Origin: Mesostigma viride
Lineage: Eukaryota; Streptophyta; Mesostigmatophyceae; Mesostigmatales; Mesostigmataceae
DNA length: 61,443 nt
Direction of reading: 5' to 3'
Assembly: GCA_009746045.1 (NCBI GenBank)
Contig: RPFO01000002.1
Location: forward strand, 765,244 to 826,686
A program made the position numbers and the translations under genes. This document shows, one piece after another, positions 1-10,600 of this stretch. The first letter of the stretch is position 1; each line of letters opens with the position of its first letter. Under the pieces are notes generated by a model. It worked only from the letters and a program-made list of their open reading frames with translations, was not told the origin of the DNA and made no database searches.

Positions 1-544
1 AACATGACGTATTTCTGCGTAGACTTACAGATAGGCCGCTGAGGTTGATCGACGAATTTTATTTCCTACCGCCTCAGCATGATACCTAAACCGATGCAAC
101 CCCCAGGTTGCAAGAAAAGTAAAAAACGCTCCTACGAAATAGCAGCTGCTATTAAAATGCATCCATCGTAAGTTTACGTATGCTTTGCTTACTAAGTATC
201 CGCTAGCGCTGCGATGGCTATCGCCACCTCGGTGGCTGCACCCAATAATTATGTTGTCTCGCGTTGGCAAGCCAGGCAGACGGGCCGGCAGGTCTTAGCA
301 TACAGGCACCGAACGTTCCAGAGGTGAGAGGTTCCACACGGCCAAGCGCAGCCCACATTTCAGCCAGTCACAGTCAGTTTCAGTGCACGAAAATCTCAAG
401 TACGATTCGGTGGGCCTGGATGGGCTTATACTTCAGACTATGTACGAAAAATACGTATAGGCGCGACGAATAGAGGTTGACGCGGCGAACCTGTACCCAG
501 GCACAATATATTGACGTGCCTGAAGCGTGAGTACTTGGTGCACG

Positions 545-690
545 TCAGACGACTGACGCGCAGCCTAAATTTACGCGTCAGTCGCCAGACACGCGGCCTA
601 AATTTACGCGTCAGCCGGCTGACGCGCGGGGTAAAATTCGTGACGCGTAAGAGCTGGCGCGTCAGCCCGCTGACGCGTGCGACACGTTAC
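545..690. repeat. cluster of inverted TGACGCG / CGCGTCA words
   Basis: Within about 145 bases the word TGACGCG or its complement CGCGTCA, or a one-base variant, appears about eight times in both orientations. Two near-identical blocks carry the spacer CCTAAATTTACGCGTCAG. The words form short potential hairpins and resemble clustered protein-binding sites, but no gene start is visible next to them. Confidence 0.6.
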
Positions 691-908
691 TAAACACACT
701 GAGATGCTACCTGCTTACAGGTAGCAACTCACAGTGCAAGGAGGTCAGAACGTGCTTTGTGTGCGTTTAACATATGTGTGGTATTTCTTCGACCGCTGAT
801 AGTATCTCTTGCCCATGGAAGGCTTGATGTGCCAAAGCTTGCCCTTAAACATTTTTGCAAGCCAACCCTTACCTTGCGAAGCAGTAGGTTTTACTATGTG
901 GGCGTGGA

Positions 909-929
909 GGGGGGGGGGGGGGGGGGGGG
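909..929 (+). repeat. poly-G run
   Basis: An uninterrupted run of about 21 G. It is a likely site of length variation or sequencing error. Confidence 0.9.
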
Positions 930-1370
930 AAATAGGTTTGGGAGCCTCATTTGTAGAAGGTTGCACTCCATTCCAGCCCATTGGAGCTTCCCTAGTTGAG
1001 GGTAGCGCGTGTTCTTGGCATTATCTTAATGTTGCTTGCCTAGGGCTCCCCTGCCCCCTTATGGAAACCAGTAGAAAACCGCAGTACCCCGGTTTGTATC
1101 GTTTCAGCACGCACGGATGGCACTGGACTGCTCTTCCTCGCTACCGCATCCCATCTTCCGCATTTCATGACTGCGTCCCGTCTGGTGCGTCCCATCTACT
1201 GCGTCCACTGCCTCACTACCCCGCTTCACTCCTAACCTCTGGATACCTCTCTGTCTCTGTGCCTCTTTCTCCGTGCCCGCCTCCCCGTGTCCGTATTTTT
1301 TATTTTCTCTGTCATGGCTTGTCTGTCTTCCTGCCTGCCTTTCCGAATCGGTCACATCACTAGACATCAT

Positions 1371-1461
1371 TAAGAGTCGTTAAGAGTCGTTAAGAGTCAT
1401 CAAGAGTCATCAAGAGTCACTAACAGTCACTAACGGTCACTAACAGTCATTAACAGTCACT
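1371..1461 (+). repeat. 10-bp tandem repeat (TAAGAGTCRT type)
   Basis: About nine diverging copies of a 10-bp unit drift from TAAGAGTCGT through CAAGAGTCAT to TAACAGTCAC. The gradient suggests stepwise local duplication. Confidence 0.85.
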
Positions 1462-1544
1462 ATGAGGTAGAGTTTGGATCTAACTTTCCCATCCCTGTGT
1501 CACTCCCTCCCGGTACTTGCGCGGCATCCCGTGTTTTCACATAG

Positions 1545-1663
1545 CTGCACCTCACAACTGGCTGCACCTTATGTCTGGCTGCACCGCATAACTGGCTGCA
1601 CCTTATGTCTGGCTGCACCTCACAACTGGCTGCACCTTATGTCTGGCTGCACCGCATAACTGG
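1545..1663 (+). repeat. 17-bp tandem repeat, seven copies
   Basis: Seven consecutive 17-bp units begin CTGCACC and end CTGG. Three internal variants (CTCACAA, CTTATGT, CGCATAA types) alternate, which implies higher-order duplication. Confidence 0.9.
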
Positions 1664-1873
1664 CTGTATCTCGGCATGCTTCACGCTGAACATGATTTCT
1701 TCTTTTTTTGTCGTTGTGCATCGTGCACCTTGGTCAATGGCTCTGCCGGTTGGTTGGTCGCCTGGGTCACTGGTGTTGTCCCTTGGCTCCTGGATCGGTT
1801 GCTTTGCCCCTTGGCTCGGCACCTGAATCCATGGCTCTGCCCATTGGCTTGGCACCTGGGCGCGGGCGCGCAG

Positions 1874-2700
1874 GAGGAGTCTCACCTGTCCAAGATCTCG
1901 CGTGACAGTTCCAAGGTGGCCGTGGAGCAGCTGTGCGGGCTCATGTCGCAGGTATGTATGGTCACTATAGCATGATAGACTAGATTGTATGGGAACAGGT
2001 GATGGTGAGACAGTTCCAAGGTGGCGGTGGAACAACTGTGCGGGCTCATGTCCCAGGGATTGTAAGGTCACTATTACAGTTTAGTGGTGTAGGCAATTCT
2101 GCGAAGGTTACATGGTGTCAGGTGAGCGGTGCTGCGGGGCCCATGTCAGGTGGGATGCCTCTTGCTTGCAGGCCTCCATCTTGTAGGCCTCTTGCTTGCA
2201 GGCCTGTAGCTTGCAGGCATTAACATGACTAGTATGATATGACTGCTATAAATTTGAGATAGTTCGCGTGGAGAGGGGCCTTACAGGAGCAGGTGAGAGC
2301 TGTCTCCTCTCGTTGGGAACCGTTGGAAGCTACTACTTCTCTTCAGCAGTTCTATGAACGAATGTACAAGTTCATGGCTTTAGGCGCCAAAGGCCACCTT
2401 GTGCTCGCTTTAGGTCTCTTAGAAGCCATCATTGATCGTATTGTCCATGAGTGCGCAGCCGGACATGCTGACAGGTTGGTAAGGTGGATGTACCCTTGGT
2501 GAGGGCAGCCCCTAGTCGGATGGTGTCCATACTATCATTAAGTGGCTGGGTGGGTTTAGTCAGCTAACAGCCGCCACCATCGGTCTGTTTATGTTCTGCA
2601 TGCAACGCTTCTCTGCCATTTCTCACAGGTCATCAAGGGGGTGCTATTCAACCGCAGTTTCGTTGCCAGTGGGAAAGAGCTTTCACCCATGGTGGAGTAG
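1874..2700 (+). CDS. 3' exons of an unrecognised gene
   Basis: Three exons are supported by splice signals and matching phase 0. They are 1874-1951 (CGCGCAG before, GTATGT after), 2287-2478 (TTACAG before, GTAAGG after) and 2629-2700 (TCTCACAG before, ending in TAG). Together they encode about 113 C-terminal residues, with a helix-like stretch around QQFYERMYKFMALGAKGHL in the second exon. I do not recognise the family. Upstream exons and the start codon were not found, so the gene is partial here. The first intron contains a degenerate second copy of the end of the first exon. An alternative acceptor six bases into exon two (GAGCAG) would keep the frame. Confidence 0.55.
2006..2080 (+). repeat. 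decayed duplicate of the preceding exon's 3' edge
   Basis: This intronic stretch repeats the end of exon 1874-1951 and its downstream intron sequence with substitutions: GACAGTTCCAAGGTGG, then GTGCGGGCTCATGTC, then a match to GGTCACTAT. The donor GTATGT is changed to GGATTG, so the copy would not splice as the original does. Confidence 0.8.
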
Positions 2701-3660
2701 TGGCAACTTGGCAAATATAAGCTATAACGACCCACCTGCAGATTTGGATAGTTTACCTGTTCAGTTGAGGGCTTCCTTCGCTTAAGTTGCCAGGACAGTC
2801 AGAATTTTGAGCAGTGAGCAGGACAAAGGATTGCAAATATACATTGTCTCCTTTATCCTTGCAGACTTGCGTTTTATCCACGTTGTCTTACGGAATCAAA
2901 GGTTCTAGTAACTCAGTTTCCTGCGCATGCGCAAGCTTTTGCAAATGAAAATGAAATTGATGCATATTGGCTGGGAATTTTGATGTCATCTAACTGGGAA
3001 TTTCTGTAGATGTCGGAGAGCTAGCTGTGCAGGCATCCTATACACAGGGGCGGCCTCCTTCTACACTCCCATGCATGCACATGCATGTTCATGCTTCTAG
3101 CTAGTACCCCTCTCTGGTAGCGAGTGATTTTTTCGTGAAATAGTTTGGATCGGTGCCCATAAGGATGATCACTAGACCCCTATACAGCCACAGAATCTAT
3201 GAAGGAGACAACCAGCCCAGGCCAGAAATCGGGAGAATCCGGACCATGGTAGCTCCAGCCTGCCGTTATCTTGTCCGCGTTTTCGAGTCGTTCAGGATGG
3301 TGAATATGAATTAATGTGTAGCCTTGTGCATTGAAATTATGGCTGGCTTACGTGTAGAGCGACTAGATGACCTAGACGGTGGGGCCGGAAACAGGTTGCT
3401 ATATTCATCGAGAATGATAAATTACGTAGGTGAGAATGGATGGCATGCAACAGAAGGAAATTAAACCCCGAAAAGAAGAACCCTCAAGATAATAATAAGA
3501 ATGCACGGGCATGCAAGGATCAAGCCTGCCAGCAAAAGGTACAACTAACGACAACACCAAACTACGACACGCAGCAACACCTCTGCCGGCCCACCAGGCC
3601 AGGTAAGTGACCTAGACCACCTAGGTCGCTACAAAGTCGGCCCGGACGCGGCAGAATAAC
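2701..3660. other. intergenic, no gene seen
   Basis: No supported reading frame. Bases 3195-3245 hold one copy of a dispersed repeat core (AAGGAGACAACCAGCC, then AGGCCAGAAATCGGGAGAAT) also found near 12985, 16808 and 28265. Confidence 0.5.
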
Positions 3661-3669
3661 ACATCAGCC

Positions 3670-4288
3670 ACCGTGCGAGTGAGGGTGAGGGACAGACGCT
3701 GCCACCATGCAATACGATCGAGGACCATGTCCGGGCGTCATATCCTCGGCGTCCGCTACCAAGAACGCCGCACCCGGGCCGAGCTCTACTGCGAGCTCCC
3801 TCTTGTCACCCATACCATCCGACACCGCCGCCTCCTCTTTGCCGGCCATCTTGCATGCCCGCACAGACCAGGTGAATACCGATGTGGGCCCTGCCGGGGG
3901 GCTTAAGACGGGCCAACCAGGTAGACACCTCCTTCTATGGCAGGGTCCCCTTGTCCCATCCCAACCCACTGGCAAACTTGCGCGCGCCGGGCACCGGCGC
4001 GGCGCGACCCGGACCTATGTGACACAACTGCTTGAAGATGCAGGGCTTCTGGGACTATCCGTACTCCGCGCCCGCATGATTGACAAGGAGAAATGGGCTG
4101 CCATCTGCGATAAGCACCTTCCCGAGGGGTATGCTCCTGTTTTCTCCCCACGGGCCCCGCGGCCCGTTGCTAGCCAGGGTAGAAGTCCGCAGGTGGAGGT
4201 TATTGGTCCTGAGGATAGCCGCTATACTACCGCCTCGTCTGCCATTACAGTAGAGGACAGCTCGGATGAGGATTGCATCCCCATCTAG
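3670..4288 (+). pseudogene. LINE ORF2 C-terminal remnant
   Basis: Two overlapping plus-strand frames together resemble the region after the reverse transcriptase in non-LTR retrotransposons. The first reads ILGVRYQERRTRAELYCELP then THTIRHRRLLFAGHL. After a frame change near 3840-3910 the other reads ARTDQVNTDVGPAGGLKTGQ, a GHRRGATRTYVTQLLEDAG stretch and a DKEKWAAICDKHLPEG end. The same protein segments occur in the minus-strand LINE at 24.0 kb and 21.4 kb (NEDLYADLP, HIIRHRRL, AGHLARTDQVDTSD), which ties this copy to that family. The upstream reverse transcriptase is absent. The frameshift makes it non-functional. Confidence 0.75.
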
Positions 4289-4419
4289 TGCTAAACGGTT
4301 GGGGGATGATGCATATTTGTTTAAACTTTTGTGTAATTATTTTTCTAATGAGATTAGCATAGTACTCCGTGGCATGCCTTTGCGCATGACACGCAAGTAC
4401 TTACTTACTTACTTATGTC

Positions 4420-4875
4420 CGGGCAGACCACGGGGCAGTCTGACCCTCGAGGTCGAGGCAGTCTTCCCGCCGCTGGCAGCACTCGTGAAAAAACTCCGCC
4501 GTCTTGGGGCCCATGGCCCCGAACTCCTCAAGTCCTGACAAAGGGGATGACCCGGTGGGGCCCCACAATGCCGTAGGAGGCAAACTTGTCGCGCTCGGCC
4601 GCCCGGAGGATGTGGCGACCGGAAAGCGGCCGAGCCACGGAGATCGACATCAATGAGCAGGTGGCAACCCTGCCCATCGTAGTCCAGCACGGCAATGTCA
4701 CGCGGGCCGGTGGTTGGGGGAATAGAGGCCGGCCCCGTCCGCGCGTCCTCACACTTGCATGATGGTGGAGTGGGGAAAGACGGACCGAACCAAGGCACAC
4801 ACCACCCAGAGGATAGCGGTATGGAGATAGAGGACAGTTCTGGTTCCGCTGGCCACCCATGCACGCGACAGTCAC
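4420..4875 (-). pseudogene. decayed retroelement coding fragment
   Basis: Minus-strand frames contain RDIAVLDYDGQGCHLLIDVD followed, in another frame, by LEEFGAMGPKTAEFFHECC. This order (a PDI...H.L.DV block followed by an E.FGA.GP block) is typical of the tail of some LINE-type reverse transcriptase proteins. At least one frameshift is needed to connect the blocks. No reverse transcriptase core remains. Confidence 0.45.
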
Positions 4876-5799
4876 CGGGAATCTATATGCAAGATCTATA
4901 GGCCGGTCGCGCGATGCAGGCTATGCCGATCGAGTTTTAACGCGATGTTTGCCGCATACATACCAGCAATTAATATATCGGCAGATATAATTAGTTTACA
5001 AAAGTTGCTGCTTGCCTGGATGGTACTTCTACTAGTAGCTTTACAGCTTGCACTAGCTAAATGCATGCATGCATGCGGAATGATGAGGTTGCAGCTATAC
5101 ACACCCAAGAATAGTTGCCTCACACATGTATAGACTCGACATGTACCCTCACTTTACTGCCGCACATGCACTCATACTGCATTGACTGGCCATCTTGCAG
5201 ACAGACATAATTTGCAGCCATTCTGTTACGTGCATATGTAATCGACCTTTATTGGTAATGCTGCGCTGGTGGCTTGCAACCACCGTTAATAGCTAGCCAA
5301 CTGGCTCCGTAATGGAAGGCCACAAGGCATTTCATCGTTACCATGAAATGGCGTGCCGTCAAGCACCAGAAGGACAGTGTCACGCCACCCAAACTCAGGA
5401 CTCAAGTGTTGGAAAAGCCGAATGCTTGACACAATGTGACAAGTGACCCAGTCACCCACCTGTGCTCGAAACCCTGGGCAAGGGTTTTCGAGGCCATGCT
5501 TGAATGGGCAGCATGTAACAGCAGCCTGTCACAGCATCTCATCAAGCATCCCCTAGGCATTGGCTTACGCCTCGCCGACCATTGTCTGTGCATAGCTCAC
5601 AAGGCATTGATTTCCGAAAAGTATAACCGCCCTTTGGCTAAACTTGGTCACTCTGACCACTTCAATTAGCCGGCAAGGAAAACAGGCAGGGTCCCACGCA
5701 TCACGGAAGGTGCCATGAGAGTGGCATCACTCGCACGCTACACGAGCGTTGACAGATCAGATGATGTTATCGAGAAGGAAGGAATGAAAGAAGTGGTGT
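4876..5799. other. intergenic, downstream of the Clp gene
   Basis: No supported gene. Contains an ATGC alternation at about 5060-5080 and otherwise unremarkable sequence. The 3' end of the minus-strand Clp transcript should lie here, but no clear polyadenylation signal was recognised. Confidence 0.4.
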
Positions 5800-6606
5800 T
5801 TACTGGATCCCATCAATGATGCCAAACTCCAGGGCCACCTCTGGGCCCATGAAGTAGTCACGATCCGTGTAGTGCTTGATCTCGGTGATGGAACGCCCCG
5901 TGATCTCCATGTAGATCTCGTCGACCATCGCCTTGGAGTGCTCCGCCTCCTTGGCCTGGATGATGACATCATCGAGCTCCCCCGAGATGCCCGTCATCGG
6001 TTGGTGGATCATGATGCGCGTGTTGGGCATCGAGAAGCGCTTGCCCTTGGTGCCGATCGCCAGCAGGAGCGCCGCGTTGCTCACGCACTGGCCGAACGCG
6101 ACCGTCTGAACGTCACAGCTGATGGTCTGGATTACGTCGAAGATGCCGAGGACGGAGTACAGGCTGCCCCCGAGGCAGTTGATGTACATTTTGATGTCCT
6201 TGGTGGGGTCCATCATTTCCAGCGTGAGCAGCTGCTGCACTATCCGCGTCGCGACCTTGTCGTTGATTTGCTCGCGCACGTAGATAATGCGGCTTTGCAA
6301 CAACAGGTCCCACAGGTCGGTCGGCCCCCTCTCGCCAAACACAATGGGTGGAATAACCGGAGGCTCGTCCTTCTTCGCAGCCATTGGGGTGAAGCTGCTG
6401 CTGGTGCCCATGGAGGTATCCAAAACGGCCGACGTAACCGTTCGCCGACCGGCCTTGTAGCTGACCCCAACGCATCCCTTCCCAACTGGGCGAGCAGCCA
6501 CCGCTTTACGAGGTAGAGAGCAGCGCGACCGGAACGCTGCCTGGCCACTGACGGCAGCAAGCGCAGAGGACGAGCAGGCAGTTAGACTCATGGCTGGAAT
6601 TTGCAT
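5800..6606 (-). CDS. CLPP6: plastid ATP-dependent Clp protease proteolytic subunit, ClpP6-like
   Basis: Serine peptidase of family S14, expected to assemble into the plastid ClpPR core and degrade stromal proteins delivered by Clp chaperones. The 268-residue frame has no intron. Residues 1 to about 75 are rich in Ser, Ala, Arg and Lys, as in a chloroplast transit peptide; the mature part begins near the PPVIPPIVFGERGPTDLWD stretch. The catalytic triad is complete: Ser176 (QCVSNAALLL), His201 (MIHQP) and Asp250 (YTDRDYF). The spacings of 25 and 49 residues equal those of the bacterial enzyme. GTVAF-, MPNTR-MIHQPMTG- and ALEFGIIDG-type blocks favour ClpP6 over ClpP5 or ClpR proteins. The start at 6606 is used; an in-frame ATG at 6591 is an alternative. 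The gene lies head to head with the gene beginning at 7649. Confidence 0.92.
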   Translation of the reverse strand: MQIPAMSLTACSSSALAAVSGQAAFRSRCSLPRKAVAARPVGKGCVGVSYKAGRRTVTSAVLDTSMGTSSSFTPMAAKKDEPPVIPPIVFGERGPTDLWDLLLQSRIIYVREQINDKVATRIVQQLLTLEMMDPTKDIKMYINCLGGSLYSVLGIFDVIQTISCDVQTVAFGQCVSNAALLLAIGTKGKRFSMPNTRIMIHQPMTGISGELDDVIIQAKEAEHSKAMVDEIYMEITGRSITEIKHYTDRDYFMGPEVALEFGIIDGIQ

Positions 6607-7648
6607 AAACTGCTATACAACCTTACTATCCCCCCGCTGTAATGCTGCTAGAGACAATTATTGCCTGTACCGCTCCTTGGCGTGGATAAGCCTGTGAGTT
6701 CGACCGAGCCTGGTCAAAACTTCATAACCTGCACTCGTCAGGCAAAACTAGCGGCTATGACAGGAAATGCCAATTGCCAACTCTTACTTGGATATGGAAG
6801 TCAGCTACCCGGGTAAACTCACGGCCTCCCACCGTGGCCGACTGGGCCCTCGTGCGATAAAAAACACCATGATCGCGGGTCGCGCGGTGATAGCTGATGG
6901 CATTCGCACACCGGCCCCAAGCCCCTAACAGCGGGCATGGCCCACGTTGACGGTACTTGCCGTCCAAGCTTACGCCGCGCCGGGTGGAGGCCGTCCTACT
7001 GGATTGTACGTTTTGATACGAAATCTTATAAAAATGGGGTATTACTTTTAGTACATATTCATCTTACGGTCTGATACTCCAGAAGGCATGCACAGGAGTG
7101 GCAGAGTGGATAAACAACGCCAAGTTGACTTTGTTCGGAACCATGCAAAGAGGTTCGAGGTACGTATAATTGGCCAGATATCCATAAGCCTCGATGACCG
7201 GCTGGGAAATACGGCAACCAAGCTCAGGAAATTTCCTACGGAAGAAAAGGCTTCCGTTTCGTTTTGGGCAGGATGACATGGCGGGCTAGCTGAAACTATG
7301 TTTACTTGTAAGAGATTGAAGCCGTTGCATGCTAGCACAAAAGACGTGCTTACATGATAGACGATTGAAAAATAAAATTGATTGCAGTGAACTCGGCGGG
7401 AAGAGGATGCTCATTATTAATTAGACCCGAAGCCTTTTGCATGTACAATGTACAATTTCTGGATTTGGAAGTGCGGTAATTTTCAATCACACCGCGCGCG
7501 CGCCGTTGTGTCCTAGCTAAAAGTCACGTTTGATTATCCCTTGTCCACTATATGCAGCTGAGACCTCCATATGCGATTCGCTATTTGCCATATTGATAAG
7601 AAAAATGCCCGGGGGAAAGACTCCACTAGATTAGGGAATTAGACTGGA
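6607..7648. promoter_or_regulatory. shared upstream region of two divergent genes
   Basis: About 1.04 kb separates the start codons of the minus-strand Clp gene and the plus-strand membrane-protein gene, both predicted to be plastid proteins. No TATA box or other definite motif was recognised. Co-regulation is possible but is only inferred from the arrangement. Confidence 0.35.
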
Positions 7649-10600
7649 ATGCACTCAACCATGCAAGCACATATCGTGGCTGTGAAACCTGCTCGCGGAC
7701 ATAACTGGCACACGTCTGCAACACATACGACCAGGGCTTGCAAGCCTGCCGCAAGCAAGCATGCGGGCATTAAACGGCCCACATCTCTTCCGGGCACCTC
7801 GTGCAAATCTCGACTTATTGGGTCGCACCAAAGCGAGTTCACTGGAATTCAAGTATCGTCTAAAACTTTTTCCTTCAGCAATAAGACGCCGTTCAGGTGC
7901 GCTGCCGTATGCAAGCTTGACAACGGCCATGAGCCGTCTTCCCCAGGCGCCCCTCCTTGTACCGCGTTTACGCCGGACAAGCTGTGCCGAGTTCTCACGG
8001 TGACCACCGTCGTCCTCCTCGCCTTCCCGTTGCCGGCGTCGGCGTCCAAGCTGCGGCGCCACCACACGCGCCGCTTGCTGGATCCCGCGGAGGCCAACGC
8101 CAAGTCCAAATCGGGCAGCGCTGGCGCCGAGTCCTCCCCAGGGAGCACCTCCGAGGCCTCGGAGGGTCAGCCGATCACGATCACGATCGACCACGTGGCC
8201 ATCCGTAAGAAGCTCGAGAAGGCCGTCCAGGACGCGCGGCAGACTGCGGAGAAGGCGGGCAAAACGGTCATGAGCACGCTCTCTACCGGCGCCCGCAACC
8301 TCCCCGTCCGGGCCTCGGTGTCCCCTGGGGGCCGTGTCCACCTGTCGGCACGGCGGCCGCCGATCGTGGGGCTGACTCGGGCTGTCAGCTGGCCGTACCT
8401 GGTCGCGGCCGCCGCGGTGGCCTGGCTATTTATAACCCAGGTCTGGGGCAAGCGGTCCAAGCGGAGCGAGGACGAGGGCGGGCAGTGGGTGGCGGACCGC
8501 TCGCTGGGGGGCAAGCTGGTGCGGGTGTCCAAGAGCGCTGCGGAGAAGATCCGCCCGCCGTCACGCTGGCGCAAGTCGAGCTACTCGCCGCCCAAGCGGG
8601 GGGTCAGCCCACTGGAGGACGCGCCGTCGACGCTGAGCGAGAAGTGAGTGCTGTTGTCTGTCCGCTGAAGTTGGCGCCAAGGCTGAGCGAGAAAGTGGAT
8701 TGTGGATCGGGAAGTGGGTTTTGTTGTTCTGTGGTCCTGTAGAACTGGAATCCGATTCCATCAACGTGTTTGGTTTGCACAGCCAGCGCTTTTTATTCAC
8801 TAACTATTCTCTTCCTACTTGCCTCCTTTTCACTTCGCAAGGGAGCTGTGTGTGAAGCCTTGCTGGGGATGCTGAGGAAGTGGGTTCGGTTCTCCTGGCA
8901 GGGTTAGCAGCGCGGGTGGCAGGGGTACTTGTCGCCAAGTGATTACTGCGGTTGCCGAGTGATTGCTTCGTTTGTCGCTTCCCTTGAGAGTCGCCTGTGT
9001 TAGCTCGCTAGTTATGTCCCAAGGTGAGCTATGTGTGTCAGCTAGCTAACTATGACCCAAGGTGAGCTATGTGGGAGGGTGAGATGACGGCGTGGAGCAA
9101 GTCATATGAAACCCCTCACCTGTATCCCTAGTTTTTGTGTTTTCTCTGTCATGTTTGGTTGTTCACCCTTCCGGCACATCCGTTTCTCGGTTAGAAACCA
9201 GTACTCATAATCATAACCATGGTTCCCCTTGTCTCCTATGTACCCACTGTCCTATTCATTCATTATTAGATTCATCCATCCATCCATCCATCCATCCATC
9301 CATCCATCCATCCATCCATCCATCCATCCATCCATCCATCCATCCATCCATCCATCCATCCATCCATCCATCCATCCATCCATCCATCCATCCATCCATC
9401 CATCCATCCATCCATCCATCCATCCATCCATCCATCCATCCATCCATCCATCCATCCATCCATCCATCCATCCATCCATCCATCCATCCATCCATCCATC
9501 CATCCATCCATTCATTCGTTCGTTTGTTCGTCACACGCTCCCGTCGGGGAGTCGCGGAGCACAATACATATTATAGTGCTTTCCATCCCTGTTAGTTGCT
9601 CAACGAGAAGGGGGCAGAGACTCCCGCCTTCCCTCATGCCCGAAGGCAAGCCGCAGCTGCAGGCAACACTACACTGCAGTAGTAAACACTTAGCATCTCG
9701 ACCATGTGCACATGGTGTGTGACATGGAGAAGGAGATGCCGACCGCTACTGTGGGTGCATCCTATACCCTGTCCTACCCACGCCTGCCTGGAAGATCCGC
9801 CCCGCACGCGACTGCCCGCCAAGCCTACACCCCACCACTAGCAGGTACCCTTTCTCAACCTCGCGTGGAGAACCCGCCCCGCTCCGCGCAGCTAACCAGA
9901 CTACAACACTAGCCGCACGATCTAAACTAACCAACTTACTAGAAGAAGTGCAAGCGGAAGCGCCATGCCACCCTCACTAGAGCACTAACGGAGTTGCCAT
10001 GCGGATCAAACCACCCCACACCTGGCAGGGCGCTGCGTCCCAAGGAGGGCCCCAAGCCCGTGCGCACCGTTCCGACCCCCTCCTGGTGGGTCATGCCGGA
10101 CGAGCCGCGCGTGTTCGCGTCGCGCAAGGAGGAAGGCTCCGCGATGGCGCAGCGGCTGGTCAAGGGTGGGTAGTACTTACTAGGGTGGTGAAGGGTGGGC
10201 GTGAATTGCTATCCTGGCGCAGCGGCTGGTCAAGGGTGGGTGTGAAGTGTTTGAAGTGGGCAGTCAGTAGTGAAAGATTTGGAACGATACTGGATTCGAA
10301 CACAGGACCTTTTGCATGATTTCGTGACCATCGGGGTCTCCTGATCCGAAGCCATCCCAAGCTGTCGCCCAACTGCGAAAAGCTCCTTACTGGAGAGCGG
10401 TGCAAGTGCGTCCGAAATTCCCCAATATGAACCAGTGGAGTACTTGTTAGGTGGTTGAGAAATAGTGTAGTCGTAGTAACACAGTAGGTGGTTGAGAAAT
10501 ACTGCTACTTATCCTTCCACAGTACATGCTATCATGGCGCAGCGGCTGGTCAAGGGGCGACACATGCATGTGATGACATATACATGTGATGACACATGCA

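Larger units (their letters stand above)
1..1873. other. satellite-rich region without a supported gene
   Basis: No coding segment here could be supported: the open frames are short, overlap on both strands and lack splice-consistent continuations. The stretch holds a cluster of TGACGCG/CGCGTCA words, a poly-G run and two short-period tandem repeats, listed separately. Upstream exons of the gene that ends at 2700 may lie here, but I could not identify them. Confidence 0.5.

Noticed and set aside
9273-9511. Long open frames over the CATC array
   Set aside because: A tetranucleotide repeat without stop words stays open in several frames on both strands; no start context or flanking coding signal supports a protein.
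10265-10375. tRNA gene on the minus strand (TGTTCGAATCC resembles a B box)
   Set aside because: The T stem does not pair well, no acceptor stem could be found by eye and the A-box part is poor. A tRNA covariance scan would settle it; a confident hit would reverse this.
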